A DNA stretch of 64,000 nt from Acidobacteriota bacterium (GTDB lineage: Bacteria; Acidobacteriota; Thermoanaerobaculia; Multivoradales; Multivoraceae): assembly GCA_029263415.1 (NCBI GenBank), contig JAJCXN010000038.1:62001-126000 (forward strand). The letters run 5' to 3'. The notes below the pieces were generated by a model that saw only the letters and a list, made by a program, of their open reading frames with translations, was not told the origin of the DNA and searched no databases. The position numbers and the translations under genes are program-made. Below, in pieces: positions 29,301 to 38,016 of this stretch. Within the stretch, counting starts at the first letter, position 1. Each line of letters begins with the position of its first letter.

Positions 29301-29419
29301 ACCGTCATCCCGGTGATTGCTAGTGCGGTCTCAATACGCCACGACGCCGGGGCAGCGGGCTTGATACCGCGGTCCTCTGTGGCATCGGCAGGTGTCGTGC
29401 TCGCGTTGTAAGTCGTCAT
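26330..29419 (-). CDS. Membrane-anchored AlkP-superfamily (sulfatase-like) hydrolase
   Basis: 1029 residues: five or so N-terminal membrane helices (about 30-200), then an alkaline-phosphatase-superfamily domain (about 210-590). The domain shows IVMVLFDELPVSTLM (metal Asp), TTAASAPSVVTG (nucleophile region with Thr in place of the sulfatase Cys), NLPHLPW, TVVVASDHGSSFW and QTLDLMPTIAELLGA. A beta-rich C-terminal region of unknown role follows. Absence of the C/S-x-P-S/A-R signature argues against a formylglycine sulfatase; a phosphate-transferring activity on envelope glycans or lipids is more likely. A duplicated 10-residue segment lies near the C-terminus. Confidence 0.82.
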   Translation of the reverse strand: MTTYNASTTPADATEDRGIKPAAPASWRIETALAITGMTVMGLVQPVLDLLSKNAGFLTAHGLEGRSLLAFVLVLGLVVPVLLSTVFVLLDALFARRTGRSSLVSRSYAAGVLLVGAAALAVQALIRIFGGQSEAAAWFTVSVSVLAGALAAWLVLTKSMSRQLVALFSLGVIVFPALFLLANPQVGALLSADRALDPQLEDELKKQPIVMVLFDELPVSTLMTPDQQLDHVRFPNFHALAQTSTWYRRAVSAAETTAASAPSVVTGNLPVEPLEPVFASYPSSLFSWLGAGGYELFAVQNHTRLCPPEMCSEIVPPQPMRERLEELGLDLGVVFLHLVVPKQWASRLPAVDQNWKGFWRSSKERKQQVGLSVSMTVDRFLEVISRVPKNRLYYLHPNLPHLPWKFVASGKEYGPIGASITPNGLVNGVWGRDEWQITQAYQQHILQSQYADRVLGQLIDRLREVGIWDQATVVVASDHGSSFWPGESRRFASDHQLEDILEVPMFIKKPGQRTGSVDDRPTQTLDLMPTIAELLGARLPWSTDGKSLLQEISADRERHYARGGRANRSSRVIEVSDERRARTLERKHRVFGSGADSLVAIGDFRDLVGLQSAPLVGGESPVTYTLVDRWALETVDRSASFLPVRVSGSLSGLASLADPERSMSGDTSAVLPWLAIANNGTVRAVTRAFVDPAGRARFAAMLHESDLLDGTNRVEVYHVEREAAGSATTARQTRLRKLSSEVPHQVTMLGDGDFVAGLELPDNEILPIIPRAVPGRVNWWHDRINGWIGHDLGTPRAYDELFLFLGDQLLYRGQGDREPNKIFPVEIAGFRLELSQEALRDPRQLRLFARIGSLGSEITTKPRRPRLLAPVSVIREDGRRLKLNLEGGGVLEVVPEAMVGNIRRIEVVAGQLQLEGWAAESDRKWPAVSLVAMLNGAGYRGSLKRLMLPEIAQKHGVPEAGPVGYGFQIAVPLDVSVDVAVPLDVSVDVEPVSFQLFAVASTGVATELLTEGESPFPVVQQLLANEEIR
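26453..26512. repeat. Perfect 30-bp tandem duplication in coding sequence
   Basis: Two identical 30-bp units (26453-26482 and 26483-26512) encode AVPLDVSVDV twice in the C-terminal part of the AlkP-superfamily protein. The identity at DNA level shows the duplication is recent. Confidence 0.95.
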
Positions 29420-29689
29420 GTCGGGGCCCAGAGATCTACCCGAGATCTCAATCGTCTTTTCAAGTCGTTCGCAAGGCCGTTGCGGACCCTCGCGGATTCC
29501 TCACAGGCCTTCATGAAGAGGAGGCCCATGAGATGCAAGTCTGACCGTACCGAGCCACCGCGAAGATCCCTTGGGTACCGACGGCAACCACGATCGTCTA
29601 AGCGCAGCAGCTCCGCACCGCTGCACGGTGAACGTTGACTGACAACAAGCGGCAGCCCAGCAGGTGCACCAAGCTCGCGACCTAATCCC

Positions 29690-31021
29690 TTAGCGCGATG
29701 CGGGATCCACAATCGCTTGGTAGGTCAATCGTCGACTGAGACTGCGCACATCCGGGCGGCCGTTGCCGAACTGCTGGATCATGCCAACGAAAATCAGGTC
29801 TTCCTTGGGATCAATCCAGAACCATGTGCCCGCAGCGCCGCCCCAGTAGTACTCTCCTTCGGAGATGCTGTCGGCCTCGACCGGATCAAAGATCACCGCA
29901 AAGTCCAAGCCGAACCCAGTACCCGGCGACATCTGGCCGAGTGAGGCCGGGAGTTGGTTGCGATGCATCAGTTCAACCGTCAGCGGCGAAAGCAGTCGAA
30001 CTCCGTCCAACTCGCCACCGTTGAGCAGCATCTGCGAGAAACGCGCATAGTCCATGGTGGTAGACACTAGGCCACCACCACCGGAGAAGAATGCGGGCTT
30101 GCTCAGATACGGCGACGGAGCGTCTGCTGCGTTGACGTTGCTGAAACCCTCGCGAGCCACCAAAGTGCCGTCGTCTTCGTAGCTATAAACCTGAGCGAAA
30201 CGATCCGCCTTGTCGGCCGGAACATAAAACGCCGAATCGTTCATCCCGAGAGGTTTAAAGACCCGATCGGCTAAGAACACATCAAACGTCTGACCCGACA
30301 AAACCTCCACCAAATAGCCCTGAACATCGACTGCAACACTGTAGTGCCACATGGAACCCGGTTGCTGGCGCAGAGGGATCTTCGACAGCTTGTCGATCAT
30401 CTGCTGAAGCGTGGAGTCCCGGTCAAGCACGTTGACCTCTTGGTACATCGTGTCGACCTGCGAGCGCGAGAAGATGCCGTAGCTGAGACCAGCGGTGTGA
30501 CTCATCAGTTCCCGAATGGTCATCGGGTGATCAGCTTCCTCGAGCTTGGGGCCATCAGGGCCCACTCCGGCCGCTACTTTGAGATCCTTGAACTCGGGGA
30601 TGTACTTCGCCACCGGATCAGACAGCCGAAACTTGCCCTCTTCGTAGAGCATCATTAACGCAACGCCGGTAATCGGCTTGGTCATCGAGTAGATGCGAAA
30701 GATCGCTTCTTCACTCATTGGCTTCGCAGCCTCAATGTCTTGATCGCCGAAGGTGCCGAAGTGAACGACCTTGCCGTGCCGAGCAATCAGAGTCGTGATC
30801 CCGGCGAGTTTGCCATCGTCGACCAGTCCTTGCATCGCAGCAGACAGCCGCTCCAAACGTTCGCTCGACATGCCAGCATCTTCGGGCGCTGTGCGCTCTA
30901 GATTGCGTGCACTCTGTCCAGGCACATCGGCCCGAGTTTGCACATCACAACCGGCGCTGAGAAGCGCGATCGACAAGGCGAGAACGACGCAACACGCCGG
31001 CCGTATCTTGAGATACTTCAT
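29690..31021 (-). CDS. Beta-lactamase/class C family serine hydrolase, lipoprotein
   Basis: 443 residues with a lipoprotein signal (LLSAGC at about residue 25). The serine beta-lactamase/transpeptidase-like fold shows the nucleophile motif SMTK (in FRIYSMTKPITGVALM, about residue 112), a tyrosine motif in WHYSVAVDVQG (about 225) and the C-terminal strand with GGAAGTWFWIDP. Members are esterases, D-aminopeptidases or penicillin-binding-like enzymes; resistance function should not be inferred. It is anchored in the envelope. The 270 bp between it and the AlkP gene hold no supported gene. Confidence 0.92.
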   Translation of the reverse strand: MKYLKIRPACCVVLALSIALLSAGCDVQTRADVPGQSARNLERTAPEDAGMSSERLERLSAAMQGLVDDGKLAGITTLIARHGKVVHFGTFGDQDIEAAKPMSEEAIFRIYSMTKPITGVALMMLYEEGKFRLSDPVAKYIPEFKDLKVAAGVGPDGPKLEEADHPMTIRELMSHTAGLSYGIFSRSQVDTMYQEVNVLDRDSTLQQMIDKLSKIPLRQQPGSMWHYSVAVDVQGYLVEVLSGQTFDVFLADRVFKPLGMNDSAFYVPADKADRFAQVYSYEDDGTLVAREGFSNVNAADAPSPYLSKPAFFSGGGGLVSTTMDYARFSQMLLNGGELDGVRLLSPLTVELMHRNQLPASLGQMSPGTGFGLDFAVIFDPVEADSISEGEYYWGGAAGTWFWIDPKEDLIFVGMIQQFGNGRPDVRSLSRRLTYQAIVDPASR

Positions 31022-31227
31022 GAGCTTTGACCTCTTCTTCTTTAGTGCGCTGGGTAGGGAGACAACGAGGGTATCAGGGGATACAAACCCCGAAACGCCT
31101 CAGATTGGAGAACAAACGAACACTACTTGCTCGAATCTAGGTAAGCCCAACGATTCGAGTTGGCGCCGCATATCCTCGTCGCCCGGACCTAGGCAGCTCC
31201 GGTCTGACGACGCTGTCGAAGAGTCCC
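31022..31227. other. Spacer without a supported gene
   Basis: Between the beta-lactamase-fold gene start and the AlkP remnant I see no gene. It should hold the promoter of the serine hydrolase gene, whose ATG is at 31021, but no clear -35/-10 pair is visible. Confidence 0.5.
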
Positions 31228-31434
31228 TCAAAAGAGTCGACTTCGAAGAGAATGCGCCAACAGAAAGTCGGAGGTGATGAGCCCTTCGACGAGTTCTCCT
31301 TCGAGGTCTCGAGGCAAGGGTGCTTCGAGCAGACGGAGCACTGTAGGCGCAATATCAAGGATAGACGCGTCGAGGGTTGTCCCAGTTTGGACTCCAGCTC
31401 CGCTCGCGATCAGCACACCTTCCACGTCACGCTT
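31228..31434 (-). pseudogene. Remnant of an AlkP-superfamily phosphodiesterase C-terminus
   Basis: The frame opens right after an in-frame stop and reads VEGVLIASGAGVQTGTTL, DASILDIAPTVLRLLEAPLPR, DLEGELVEGL. This is the C-terminal end of type I phosphodiesterase/AlkP-family proteins (metal-binding end and conserved lxDiaPTvLxLLgxpxPxDldG pattern). The rest of the domain is absent; the upstream sequence is the intact 3' end of the nitronate monooxygenase gene, overlapping by a few bases. I read it as a truncated relic left by a deletion or rearrangement. A small functional protein is unlikely. Confidence 0.65.
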
Positions 31435-32404
31435 TCAGAATCCCACAAAGACGCTGGGTGATCAGCGCCTCGGCTTCGCTCATGATGCGATCAATGAGTT
31501 CCTTGACCGTCGGCACGTCGTGGATCAAGCCTGCGACCATGCCACACGACCAAGCGCCTGCATCGACATCGCCGTCTTTCATGACCTTGGGGTAGATGCC
31601 CGCAACTTCCGGGATGATGTCCTCGAACTTGAGATCGGCACCCAGGTTCTTCTCTTTCTCGATCAAGCGTTCGACACCTTCGTTGTTCAACACCCGCTCG
31701 GTGTTTCGCAAGCCGCGCATAATCAACCGAGTGTCGAGTTCGGAAGCGTCGATGATCGCCTGCTTGACGTTGTCGTGGACCGGGGCTTCCTTGGTGGCGA
31801 TGAAACGTGTGCCCATGTTCATGCCCTCAGCACCCATAGCGAGAGATGCAACTAGGCTTCGGGCATCCGCCATGCCGCCAGACGAAATGAATGGGATCTC
31901 GAGCTCTTCGGCAGCACGCGGCAACAGGATGAAGTTAGGAATGTCGTCCTCACCCGGGTGGCCACCACACTCGAAACCGTCCACCGATACTGCGTCGCAG
32001 CCGATCTGCTGAGCCTTCAGAGCATGCCGCACTGACGTGCACTTGTGGACCACCTTGATACCCGCATCCTTGAGCATCGGCAGCCACTTGGCGGGGTTGT
32101 TGCCCGCTGTTTCCACCACGCCCACGCCCTTATCAATAATCACTTCGAACAATCCGGGATAGTCAGGCGGCGTGAGCGACGGCAGAAACGTCATGTTGAT
32201 GCCGAACGGCTTGTCGGTCATGGTGCGACAGCGATCAATCTCAGCAGCGAGCTTCTCAGGGGTACCTTGGGTAAGCGCCGTGACAATGCCCAACCCACCA
32301 GCGTTTGATACCGCAGCCGCAAGTTCAGCGAGTCCAACGTAGTGCATTCCACCTTGGACGATCGGGTGTTCGATACCGAGTAGTTCTGTAATGCGGGTCT
32401 TCAT
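31427..32404 (-). CDS. Nitronate monooxygenase family flavoprotein
   Basis: 325 residues from an ATG with GGAGG nine bases upstream; the longer frame upstream of it lacks homology. The TIM barrel of the 2-nitropropane dioxygenase family is clear: IEHPIVQGGMHYVGLAELAA (FMN site), GGLGIVTALTQ, FGINMTFLP, DAVSVDGFECGGHPGEDD (about 145-165, flavin phosphate site) and FISSGGMADARSL with MGAEGMNMGTRFIAT. It oxidises nitronates or acts as an FMN-dependent enoyl reductase-like enzyme. Its 3' end abuts the AlkP remnant. Confidence 0.94.
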   Translation of the reverse strand: MKTRITELLGIEHPIVQGGMHYVGLAELAAAVSNAGGLGIVTALTQGTPEKLAAEIDRCRTMTDKPFGINMTFLPSLTPPDYPGLFEVIIDKGVGVVETAGNNPAKWLPMLKDAGIKVVHKCTSVRHALKAQQIGCDAVSVDGFECGGHPGEDDIPNFILLPRAAEELEIPFISSGGMADARSLVASLAMGAEGMNMGTRFIATKEAPVHDNVKQAIIDASELDTRLIMRGLRNTERVLNNEGVERLIEKEKNLGADLKFEDIIPEVAGIYPKVMKDGDVDAGAWSCGMVAGLIHDVPTVKELIDRIMSEAEALITQRLCGILKA

Positions 32405-32652
32405 TTCTATAAGGCCTCCAGTTGAAATGCGTCGAAGACGGCTGTTGTGGCGCAACCATACCGACCTTTGAGTGCCCCCAGCGCCCGACAAACCCATCTA
32501 CAATGAATACTGCGCCAAACCCACCGTCATTTCGCATCCTGTTCCATTCATCAGTAGGGCCACGGCCAGCCCCGGGGTTCAAGAACTCCTCTCAAGGAGG
32601 GGCTTAGCTCACGAGGCCTGAACGCGGTCCATTTCAACCAGACCTTCCCCCC

Positions 32653-34635
32653 ATGCCCGACCTGCACCGCCTCCGCCTACTCGAGAGAATCAACAACCGG
32701 GTCGATAGCTTCATCGCTTACCTCGACACCGACCTACGGTACGTGTACAACAATGCGCAGTACCTGCGCTGGTTTGGCCAGCCAACCGAGAATCTGCGCG
32801 GCAAGCACGTGCGTGAGGTGGTCGGCGAGGCACGCTGGAACGTGGTTAAGGAGCGCTATCAGCGAGCGCTCGCCGGCGAAGCCAGTAGTTCGATCACTGG
32901 TTTCACCAGCCCTGAGACCGGCAAGGACGGCTGGGGCAAGATTGATTTTCTCCCAGACCTTGACGAGCACGGCACAGTGCTTGGTCTGTTCGTTTTGGTT
33001 AGCAACGTCACTGAACTGAAGCAGAGCGAAAGAGAACTGGAGCAGGCGCGTCAACAGCTCGAGAACAAGGTGCTCGAACGAACCCGAGCACTTCAAGACC
33101 GAGAGGCCCATTTGCGTGCCATCACCGACGCCGTTCCTGCTGGGATTGCCTTCTTCGGCCGCGATCGAAAGTGCGGGTTTGCTAATCGCACTTTCATCGA
33201 GTGGCTCGACGTACCTCCTGAAACAGTGGTCGGTCGAGCTGCAAGCGAGCTCTTGCCACCGGAAGTTTCCGCCTCGCTAGAGATTTCACACGGCGGCGCG
33301 CCTTGGAACGTCGAGGCCGCCTTTCGCCGAAACGGCAGAGCCCGCCAACTCGAACTGCATTCAGTGCCACAAGAGCTCGGCGACCCGTCCTCGGGCTTTT
33401 ACTTGCTCGCCTATGACCTCACCCATCGGCAGGCGGAAGAACACCATCACCGACGCATGCATCTGCGAATGGTGGAGTCACAGCGGATGGAGAGCTTCGG
33501 CCTACTGGCTCGAGGGCTAGCGCACGATTTTAATAACTCGCTGCAGGCAATCGGCGGCAACCTGGAGCTGGTCGCTCGAACCTTAGTGCCCGGTTCGCCC
33601 GAGAGCCAGTTCCTGGCGAACGCCGAAAAGTCGGCCCGCCAAGCACAAGAGTTCTGTACTGAACTCATGGCGTATTCAGGCCGCTCTTCCAACCAACAAG
33701 CGATGTTGGATCTGGAGGACATTTGCAAAGAGATGGCGGACTTCGTGCAGTCGCAACCCGACAAGAACTGCGAGATCACCCTCACATCGAATGCCCCCTT
33801 GCCAAGGGTGCGTGGAAATCGAACGCAACTCAAGCAAGTCGTACTGAACCTGCTGATCAACGCGGTGCAGGCGAGCTCAGAGGAACCCGCTCCGATCCAA
33901 ATCGCACTCCGTACACGCAAGGTCGCCGAACCGCTGGATCTCCGGCCAAACTCACTGCCTGCAGGCACCTACGTGGTCTGCGAAGTGGTCGATCATGGCC
34001 TCGGTATGGACGTCGTTGCCAAGGAGCGACTGTTTGAGCCTTTCTTCACCACCAAGTCCTCGGGGCGCGGACTCGGGCTCGCTGCCGTCCTTGGCATCCT
34101 TCGAGGTCACGAAGGCGGCATTGAAGTGGACAGCACGCCGGGCGATGGCACTCGGGTTCGCATCTATCTTCGAGCGCTCGACATGAGAGCAGAAATCGAA
34201 GCCAAGCCCGCCGAAGCTTCGTGGTCAGGCAGTGGCTTAGCCCTGGTGATCGACGACGATCACGCTGTGCTCGAGGCATCCGCCGAGATTCTGCGCCAGT
34301 GCGGGTTCGACGTATTCTGCTCATCCAGCGGTGAGCAAGCATTGCCCGTTATCGAGAAGAACCACGAGCTGCAGCTCGTGCTGCTCGATCTGCTGATGCC
34401 AGGCCTCAGCGGCCACGAAACCTTCTCTCAGATCCGCAAGCTCCGTCCTCAGCTGCCGATCATCATTAATAGCGGCTTTCCTACTCAGGCAGAGGAACTG
34501 CTGCGACATGAACGAACGGCACTCCTGCCCAAACCCTGGTTCCCAGACGACCTAAGACGCACTGCAGCTGATCTCATCGGCCAACGAGATTCGACCGCAA
34601 CCAAGTTCGCCGACGATACGAGTACCTTGAAGTAG
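32653..34635 (+). CDS. Hybrid sensor histidine kinase (PAS-PAS-HK-REC)
   Basis: 660 residues, no membrane segments, so cytoplasmic. First PAS domain at about 10-125 (VDSFIAYLDTDLRYVYNN), coiled coil at about 120-150, second PAS at about 155-275 (ITDAVPAGIAFFGRDRK). The HisKA-type helix has the phosphoacceptor in LAHDFNNSLQAIGGN (about 295), followed by the ATPase domain: NLLINAVQA (N box), DHGLGM (G1), FEPFFTTK and GRGLGLAAVLGI (G2). A C-terminal receiver (about 530-640) has DDDHAVLE and the phosphoryl aspartate in LVLLDLLMPGLSG, and KPW. There is no separate response regulator nearby, so output must pass through another protein. Confidence 0.95.
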   Translation: MPDLHRLRLLERINNRVDSFIAYLDTDLRYVYNNAQYLRWFGQPTENLRGKHVREVVGEARWNVVKERYQRALAGEASSSITGFTSPETGKDGWGKIDFLPDLDEHGTVLGLFVLVSNVTELKQSERELEQARQQLENKVLERTRALQDREAHLRAITDAVPAGIAFFGRDRKCGFANRTFIEWLDVPPETVVGRAASELLPPEVSASLEISHGGAPWNVEAAFRRNGRARQLELHSVPQELGDPSSGFYLLAYDLTHRQAEEHHHRRMHLRMVESQRMESFGLLARGLAHDFNNSLQAIGGNLELVARTLVPGSPESQFLANAEKSARQAQEFCTELMAYSGRSSNQQAMLDLEDICKEMADFVQSQPDKNCEITLTSNAPLPRVRGNRTQLKQVVLNLLINAVQASSEEPAPIQIALRTRKVAEPLDLRPNSLPAGTYVVCEVVDHGLGMDVVAKERLFEPFFTTKSSGRGLGLAAVLGILRGHEGGIEVDSTPGDGTRVRIYLRALDMRAEIEAKPAEASWSGSGLALVIDDDHAVLEASAEILRQCGFDVFCSSSGEQALPVIEKNHELQLVLLDLLMPGLSGHETFSQIRKLRPQLPIIINSGFPTQAEELLRHERTALLPKPWFPDDLRRTAADLIGQRDSTATKFADDTSTLK

Positions 34636-34734
34636 GCTCCGCCGGCTAGTGACGCACTCGGAACCGGGTCAACCGGTGTTAGCCGTCGCTACGACAGACG
34701 TGAAGCCTCTTAATTTCAGAACAGGAGCGTGACC

Positions 34735-34911
34735 ATGATGTTTGGTCTGCAAGCCAACCCGATCAAGAAACTGGAAAAGGCCTATGCGAAGAAGACTGCA
34801 GAGGCCCTGGCGGCTCAGCGTGCAGGCAGAATGCCTGAATTCGCCAAGCTCTCTTCAGAAGCAGAAGAACTCGGCCAAAAGCTCGACCAAGCGCGCAACC
34901 GCGAGGTCTAG
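34735..34911 (+). CDS. Small DUF6435-like protein
   Basis: 58 residues from an ATG with AGGAG seven bases upstream (an in-frame GTG six bases earlier is less likely). The sequence starts MMFGLQANPIKKLEKAYAKK and continues as one charged amphipathic helix with AGRMPEFAKLSSEAEELGQ. This matches the short DUF6435/Lacal_2735-type family: M-F-G, a basic patch, then a helix. Its function is unknown; the pattern suggests a cytoplasmic helical protein. Confidence 0.8.
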   Translation: MMFGLQANPIKKLEKAYAKKTAEALAAQRAGRMPEFAKLSSEAEELGQKLDQARNREV

Positions 34912-34985
34912 AGCATCAGTTTTCGCTCAGCGAGCCTGCGTTTCGAATAGGCCCGGAACTTGAACAAGCGGAGGGATCTTTCTGC

Positions 34986-35483
34986 ATGGACCCATCAACG
35001 TTGCTCGTCTATGCAACCGTTTGGAGCGCGTTGATCTGCTACTTGGCAGGTCCCATCGGGGCAACCAGCGGCTTTGCTTCACACCGCCGGTTGGCGCGAG
35101 GAGTTTGGACTATCGGCGCCTTGCTCTTTTCGGTTCATGCGATCGGCGCGTTTGCTCTGATCTACAACTGGAGCGCAAGCTTCGCCTGGTCCGAGACAGC
35201 GCGACGATCCGAGCAAGTCGCAGGTTTCGACTCAGGGGTTGGCCTTGTCTTCAACCTACTGTTTACCCTGGTGTGGGTAGGAGATGCGGTGCTGTGGTGG
35301 ACGAATCCGAAAGCCTACGGAGCAAGAAGGCGTCGTGCGGTGCTCCTACTCCACGGCTTCTTCTTGTTCATGATCGTCAACGGTGCAGTGATCTTTGTAC
35401 CGGGGCCGCAACGCATTCTCGGTCTCACCATCGTTGTCTTGAGTTTCGCGGTCCTGTGGCATGGCCGTACCAAGTTCAGATGA
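34986..35483 (+). CDS. Unknown integral membrane protein
   Basis: 165 residues with about five predicted membrane helices (about 8-30, 40-62, 85-105, 118-138, 142-160). I do not recognise the family. Its stop overlaps the start of the following glycosyltransferase (ATGA), so the two are coupled and may act together in envelope glycan or lipid handling. Confidence 0.75.
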   Translation: MDPSTLLVYATVWSALICYLAGPIGATSGFASHRRLARGVWTIGALLFSVHAIGAFALIYNWSASFAWSETARRSEQVAGFDSGVGLVFNLLFTLVWVGDAVLWWTNPKAYGARRRRAVLLLHGFFLFMIVNGAVIFVPGPQRILGLTIVVLSFAVLWHGRTKFR

Positions 35484-36829
35484 GCACACCTCTGAGCACA
35501 CCTCGGTTGGACGAAGAATCGGAATCAACGCCAAGGATCGTCTCGATCACCGCCGGTGGAGCTGGCATGTTCTGCGGCAGCTGTATGCACGACAACACGC
35601 TAGCCGCCGCGCTGTTGCGCCTTGGCGTCGACGTAACCCTGGTACCTACCTTCACTCCAACTCGGACCGATGAACCGAACGTCAGTGAAAACTCGGTCTT
35701 CTTCGGCGGTATCAACCTCTACCTTGACCAGCGGTGGTCGCGCTATCGCAGCGCGCCCCGATGGCTGCGACGAAGGCTCGATCATCCTAAACTCTTGAGA
35801 GTGTTGTCAAAGCTTGCACTGCAAACGCGAGGCGCAGACGATGGTGCTTTGGCGGTGTCTCTCCTTCGCGGCGAAGGGGATGCTCATCATGCAAGGATGC
35901 TCGATCTGGTCAACTTCATCACTGGCACGCTCAGAGCTCATGTTGTCAGTGTGACCAACCTCCTGATCTCGGGGTTCGTGCCCATTCTCAAGCAGCGCGG
36001 TAATGTCGCAGTCACCGTCACTCTGCAAGGCGACGACATCTTCCTCGACTCACTCTCCGAATGCGATCGGCAACAAGCGCTCGCCGAGATGCGCCGCATC
36101 GCGAGATCGGTCGACGCCTTCATCACCTTCTCCAACGACTATCGATCTCGAATGGCAACGTTGTTCGAGATCCCGCGCGAGCGCATCACGGTCGTGCCGC
36201 TCGGCTTAGCGGCACCTGAAACATTCCGACGGCCAGACGCCGGCCCAGCTGCATCCCCATCGACCCTCGGCTACCTCGCGCGCATCTGTCCAGAGAAGGG
36301 TTTTGACCGAGTGGTTGACGCGTTCTTGCGCTTGAGGCGAATGCCGGGCACCGAAGAGGTACGACTGCGTTTTGGCGGTTGGCTAGGTGCTTCTGACCGC
36401 CCGTTCTACGACGCACAACTACAAAGGCTCTGCAAAGAGGCAGGCGCCAGCTCATTCGACCACGTCGAGCTTCCGAGCCGGGCCAGCAAGATTCAGTTCC
36501 TCCATACGGTCGACGTTCTCTCAGTCCCCAGCCAGTATCAAGAACCGAAGGGCCTCTACGTACTGGAAGCGCTTGCGGCCGGAGTACCCGTGGTTCAACC
36601 CAACCACGGCAGCTTTCCCGAACTGCTCACCCGCACCGGCGGAGGCGTCCTGGTGCCAGCCAACGATGACGCGGCGCTTACATCAGCGATTCATGACCTG
36701 TTGCTCGACGCGAAGCGACGCCATCAACTCGGCCAAGAGGGCCAACGCGGAGTCAACGATCTCCATACGGATGAGCACATGGCGGAATCCACGCTCAGCA
36801 TCTGGCGCGACCTGTTGAACTCAAACTAG
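35480..36829 (+). CDS. GT4-type glycosyltransferase
   Basis: 449 residues from the ATG that overlaps the upstream stop. A GT-B fold: N-terminal domain with RIVSITAGGAGMFCGSCMHD and DVTLVPTFTP, then VTLQGDDIFLDSL. The C-terminal nucleotide-sugar domain (about 240-430) has LGYLARICPEKGFDRVVDAF, the VPSQYQEPKGLYVLEALAAG loop with the E-x7-E acidic pair, and VQPNHGSFPELL. It would transfer a sugar from an NDP-sugar in the cytoplasm; acceptor unknown. A longer frame upstream lies inside the membrane protein gene and is a shadow. Confidence 0.92.
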   Translation: MSTPLSTPRLDEESESTPRIVSITAGGAGMFCGSCMHDNTLAAALLRLGVDVTLVPTFTPTRTDEPNVSENSVFFGGINLYLDQRWSRYRSAPRWLRRRLDHPKLLRVLSKLALQTRGADDGALAVSLLRGEGDAHHARMLDLVNFITGTLRAHVVSVTNLLISGFVPILKQRGNVAVTVTLQGDDIFLDSLSECDRQQALAEMRRIARSVDAFITFSNDYRSRMATLFEIPRERITVVPLGLAAPETFRRPDAGPAASPSTLGYLARICPEKGFDRVVDAFLRLRRMPGTEEVRLRFGGWLGASDRPFYDAQLQRLCKEAGASSFDHVELPSRASKIQFLHTVDVLSVPSQYQEPKGLYVLEALAAGVPVVQPNHGSFPELLTRTGGGVLVPANDDAALTSAIHDLLLDAKRRHQLGQEGQRGVNDLHTDEHMAESTLSIWRDLLNSN

Positions 36830-36886
36830 AAGGCTTCGGCCGGGATCACCCAAGCCGTGACACCCAACCCCCCCCTGAGAGGCGGT

Positions 36887-37753
36887 TCAGGCGCGCGGCC
36901 TTTTAGGCAACAATGCGGGAGTCCGCGATCGGTAAGCGCGGTACTCGGGATCATCACCCCATTTCCTTTTGCCGTAAGCCTCAAGCATTCGAACTCCACT
37001 GATTCTGGTCAATAGAACCCAGACAAACAGCGGCGAGACCAGCGTCACCAGCTGCCAACTGGCGAGCACCGGTAGAGCAATGATCGCGACGCCGACCCAC
37101 AACAGAATCTCCCCAAAGTAGTTCGGATGACGACTCCACGCCCACAGTCCGCTGGTAATGAAGCGCCCTGCGTTTTCGGGTTGAGATTTGAACTGACTCT
37201 TCTGTCGATCCGCGATCACTTCGAGAGCGAAACCGAGAAACCACAACAGTGCTCCGACAGCAGCAATGGGTCCAAGCGGCACCACCTGCTTAGACGTCAT
37301 CGCCGCTAACGCGCAAGACAGCGTCAGTGACACCCAGAGGCCCTGCAAGGTCCAAGTCATCAGGAACGTCGCAAGGTGCGGCTTGATCGAGTTGAACCGC
37401 CGATCTGAGCCAGCTCGTCTAATTCGAAGAAACAGGAACGAACCCAGACGCACCGCCCAGATCGTAACCAGCACTAGCAGCAGGAAGGACCTCGGATCCT
37501 GGTTGCCGAGTGTGACAGCGGTCGCAACCACGCCTAGGTAGGTCAAGCTACCTGTGAGGTCGTAGAAGTGCTCCGTCTGCAACACAAACGCTGGCACAAA
37601 AGCGACCCATTGGATGATGAACGCAAGCGCTGTGCAGATGGCGAACAAGGGCAGGCCTTGGTACTCCAGACCGCCCTGGCTGGCAGCCAACGCGACTACG
37701 CCTGCAGTCGTGAGTGCTACCACGATAGAAAGGAGAGCTGAGCGCGTCTTCAT
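36887..37753 (-). CDS. DUF1295 membrane protein (steroid 5-alpha-reductase-like fold)
   Basis: 288 residues, about seven membrane helices. The C-terminal third has the signature of DUF1295/isoprenylcysteine methyltransferase-type enzymes: LEVIADRQKSQFKSQPENAG, then FITSGLWAWSRHPNYFGEILLW and RISGVRMLEAYGKRKWGDDPEYRAYRS split around the last helices. Members are NAD(P)H-dependent lipid or steroid reductases, or unknown. It is convergent with the GT4 gene. Confidence 0.9.
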   Translation of the reverse strand: MKTRSALLSIVVALTTAGVVALAASQGGLEYQGLPLFAICTALAFIIQWVAFVPAFVLQTEHFYDLTGSLTYLGVVATAVTLGNQDPRSFLLLVLVTIWAVRLGSFLFLRIRRAGSDRRFNSIKPHLATFLMTWTLQGLWVSLTLSCALAAMTSKQVVPLGPIAAVGALLWFLGFALEVIADRQKSQFKSQPENAGRFITSGLWAWSRHPNYFGEILLWVGVAIIALPVLASWQLVTLVSPLFVWVLLTRISGVRMLEAYGKRKWGDDPEYRAYRSRTPALLPKRPRA

Positions 37754-38016
37754 GAGATGTCTTCCGCCGTTGAACTTGCTTGTCTGTCAGACGAGCAGTC
37801 TCGAGATGATGAGTGGTTGGCGCTTGCGAGACCTGTGCGAAACGCATGATCCACGCCGGCATGTTCGCTGTGCTGGAGGAAACGGATGCGGAGTCGATGG
37901 TACCGCTGGTACGGACTTACTGTCCGTCGACAACACCTCTGATGGCGAGCGTATGACGCGATGGTCCGAAACTTCCCATCACGTGTTGCGACTCAACAGT
38001 TGGCAACTTGGCCGGT

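Noticed and set aside
29416-29712. Possible 98-residue gene between the serine hydrolase and the AlkP gene
   Set aside because: No signal, motif or ribosome site; arginine-rich composition is typical of antisense or spacer frames here.
29690-31021. Antibiotic resistance beta-lactamase
   Set aside because: The fold and SxxK site are shared with many esterases and peptidases; nothing in the sequence supports a resistance role.
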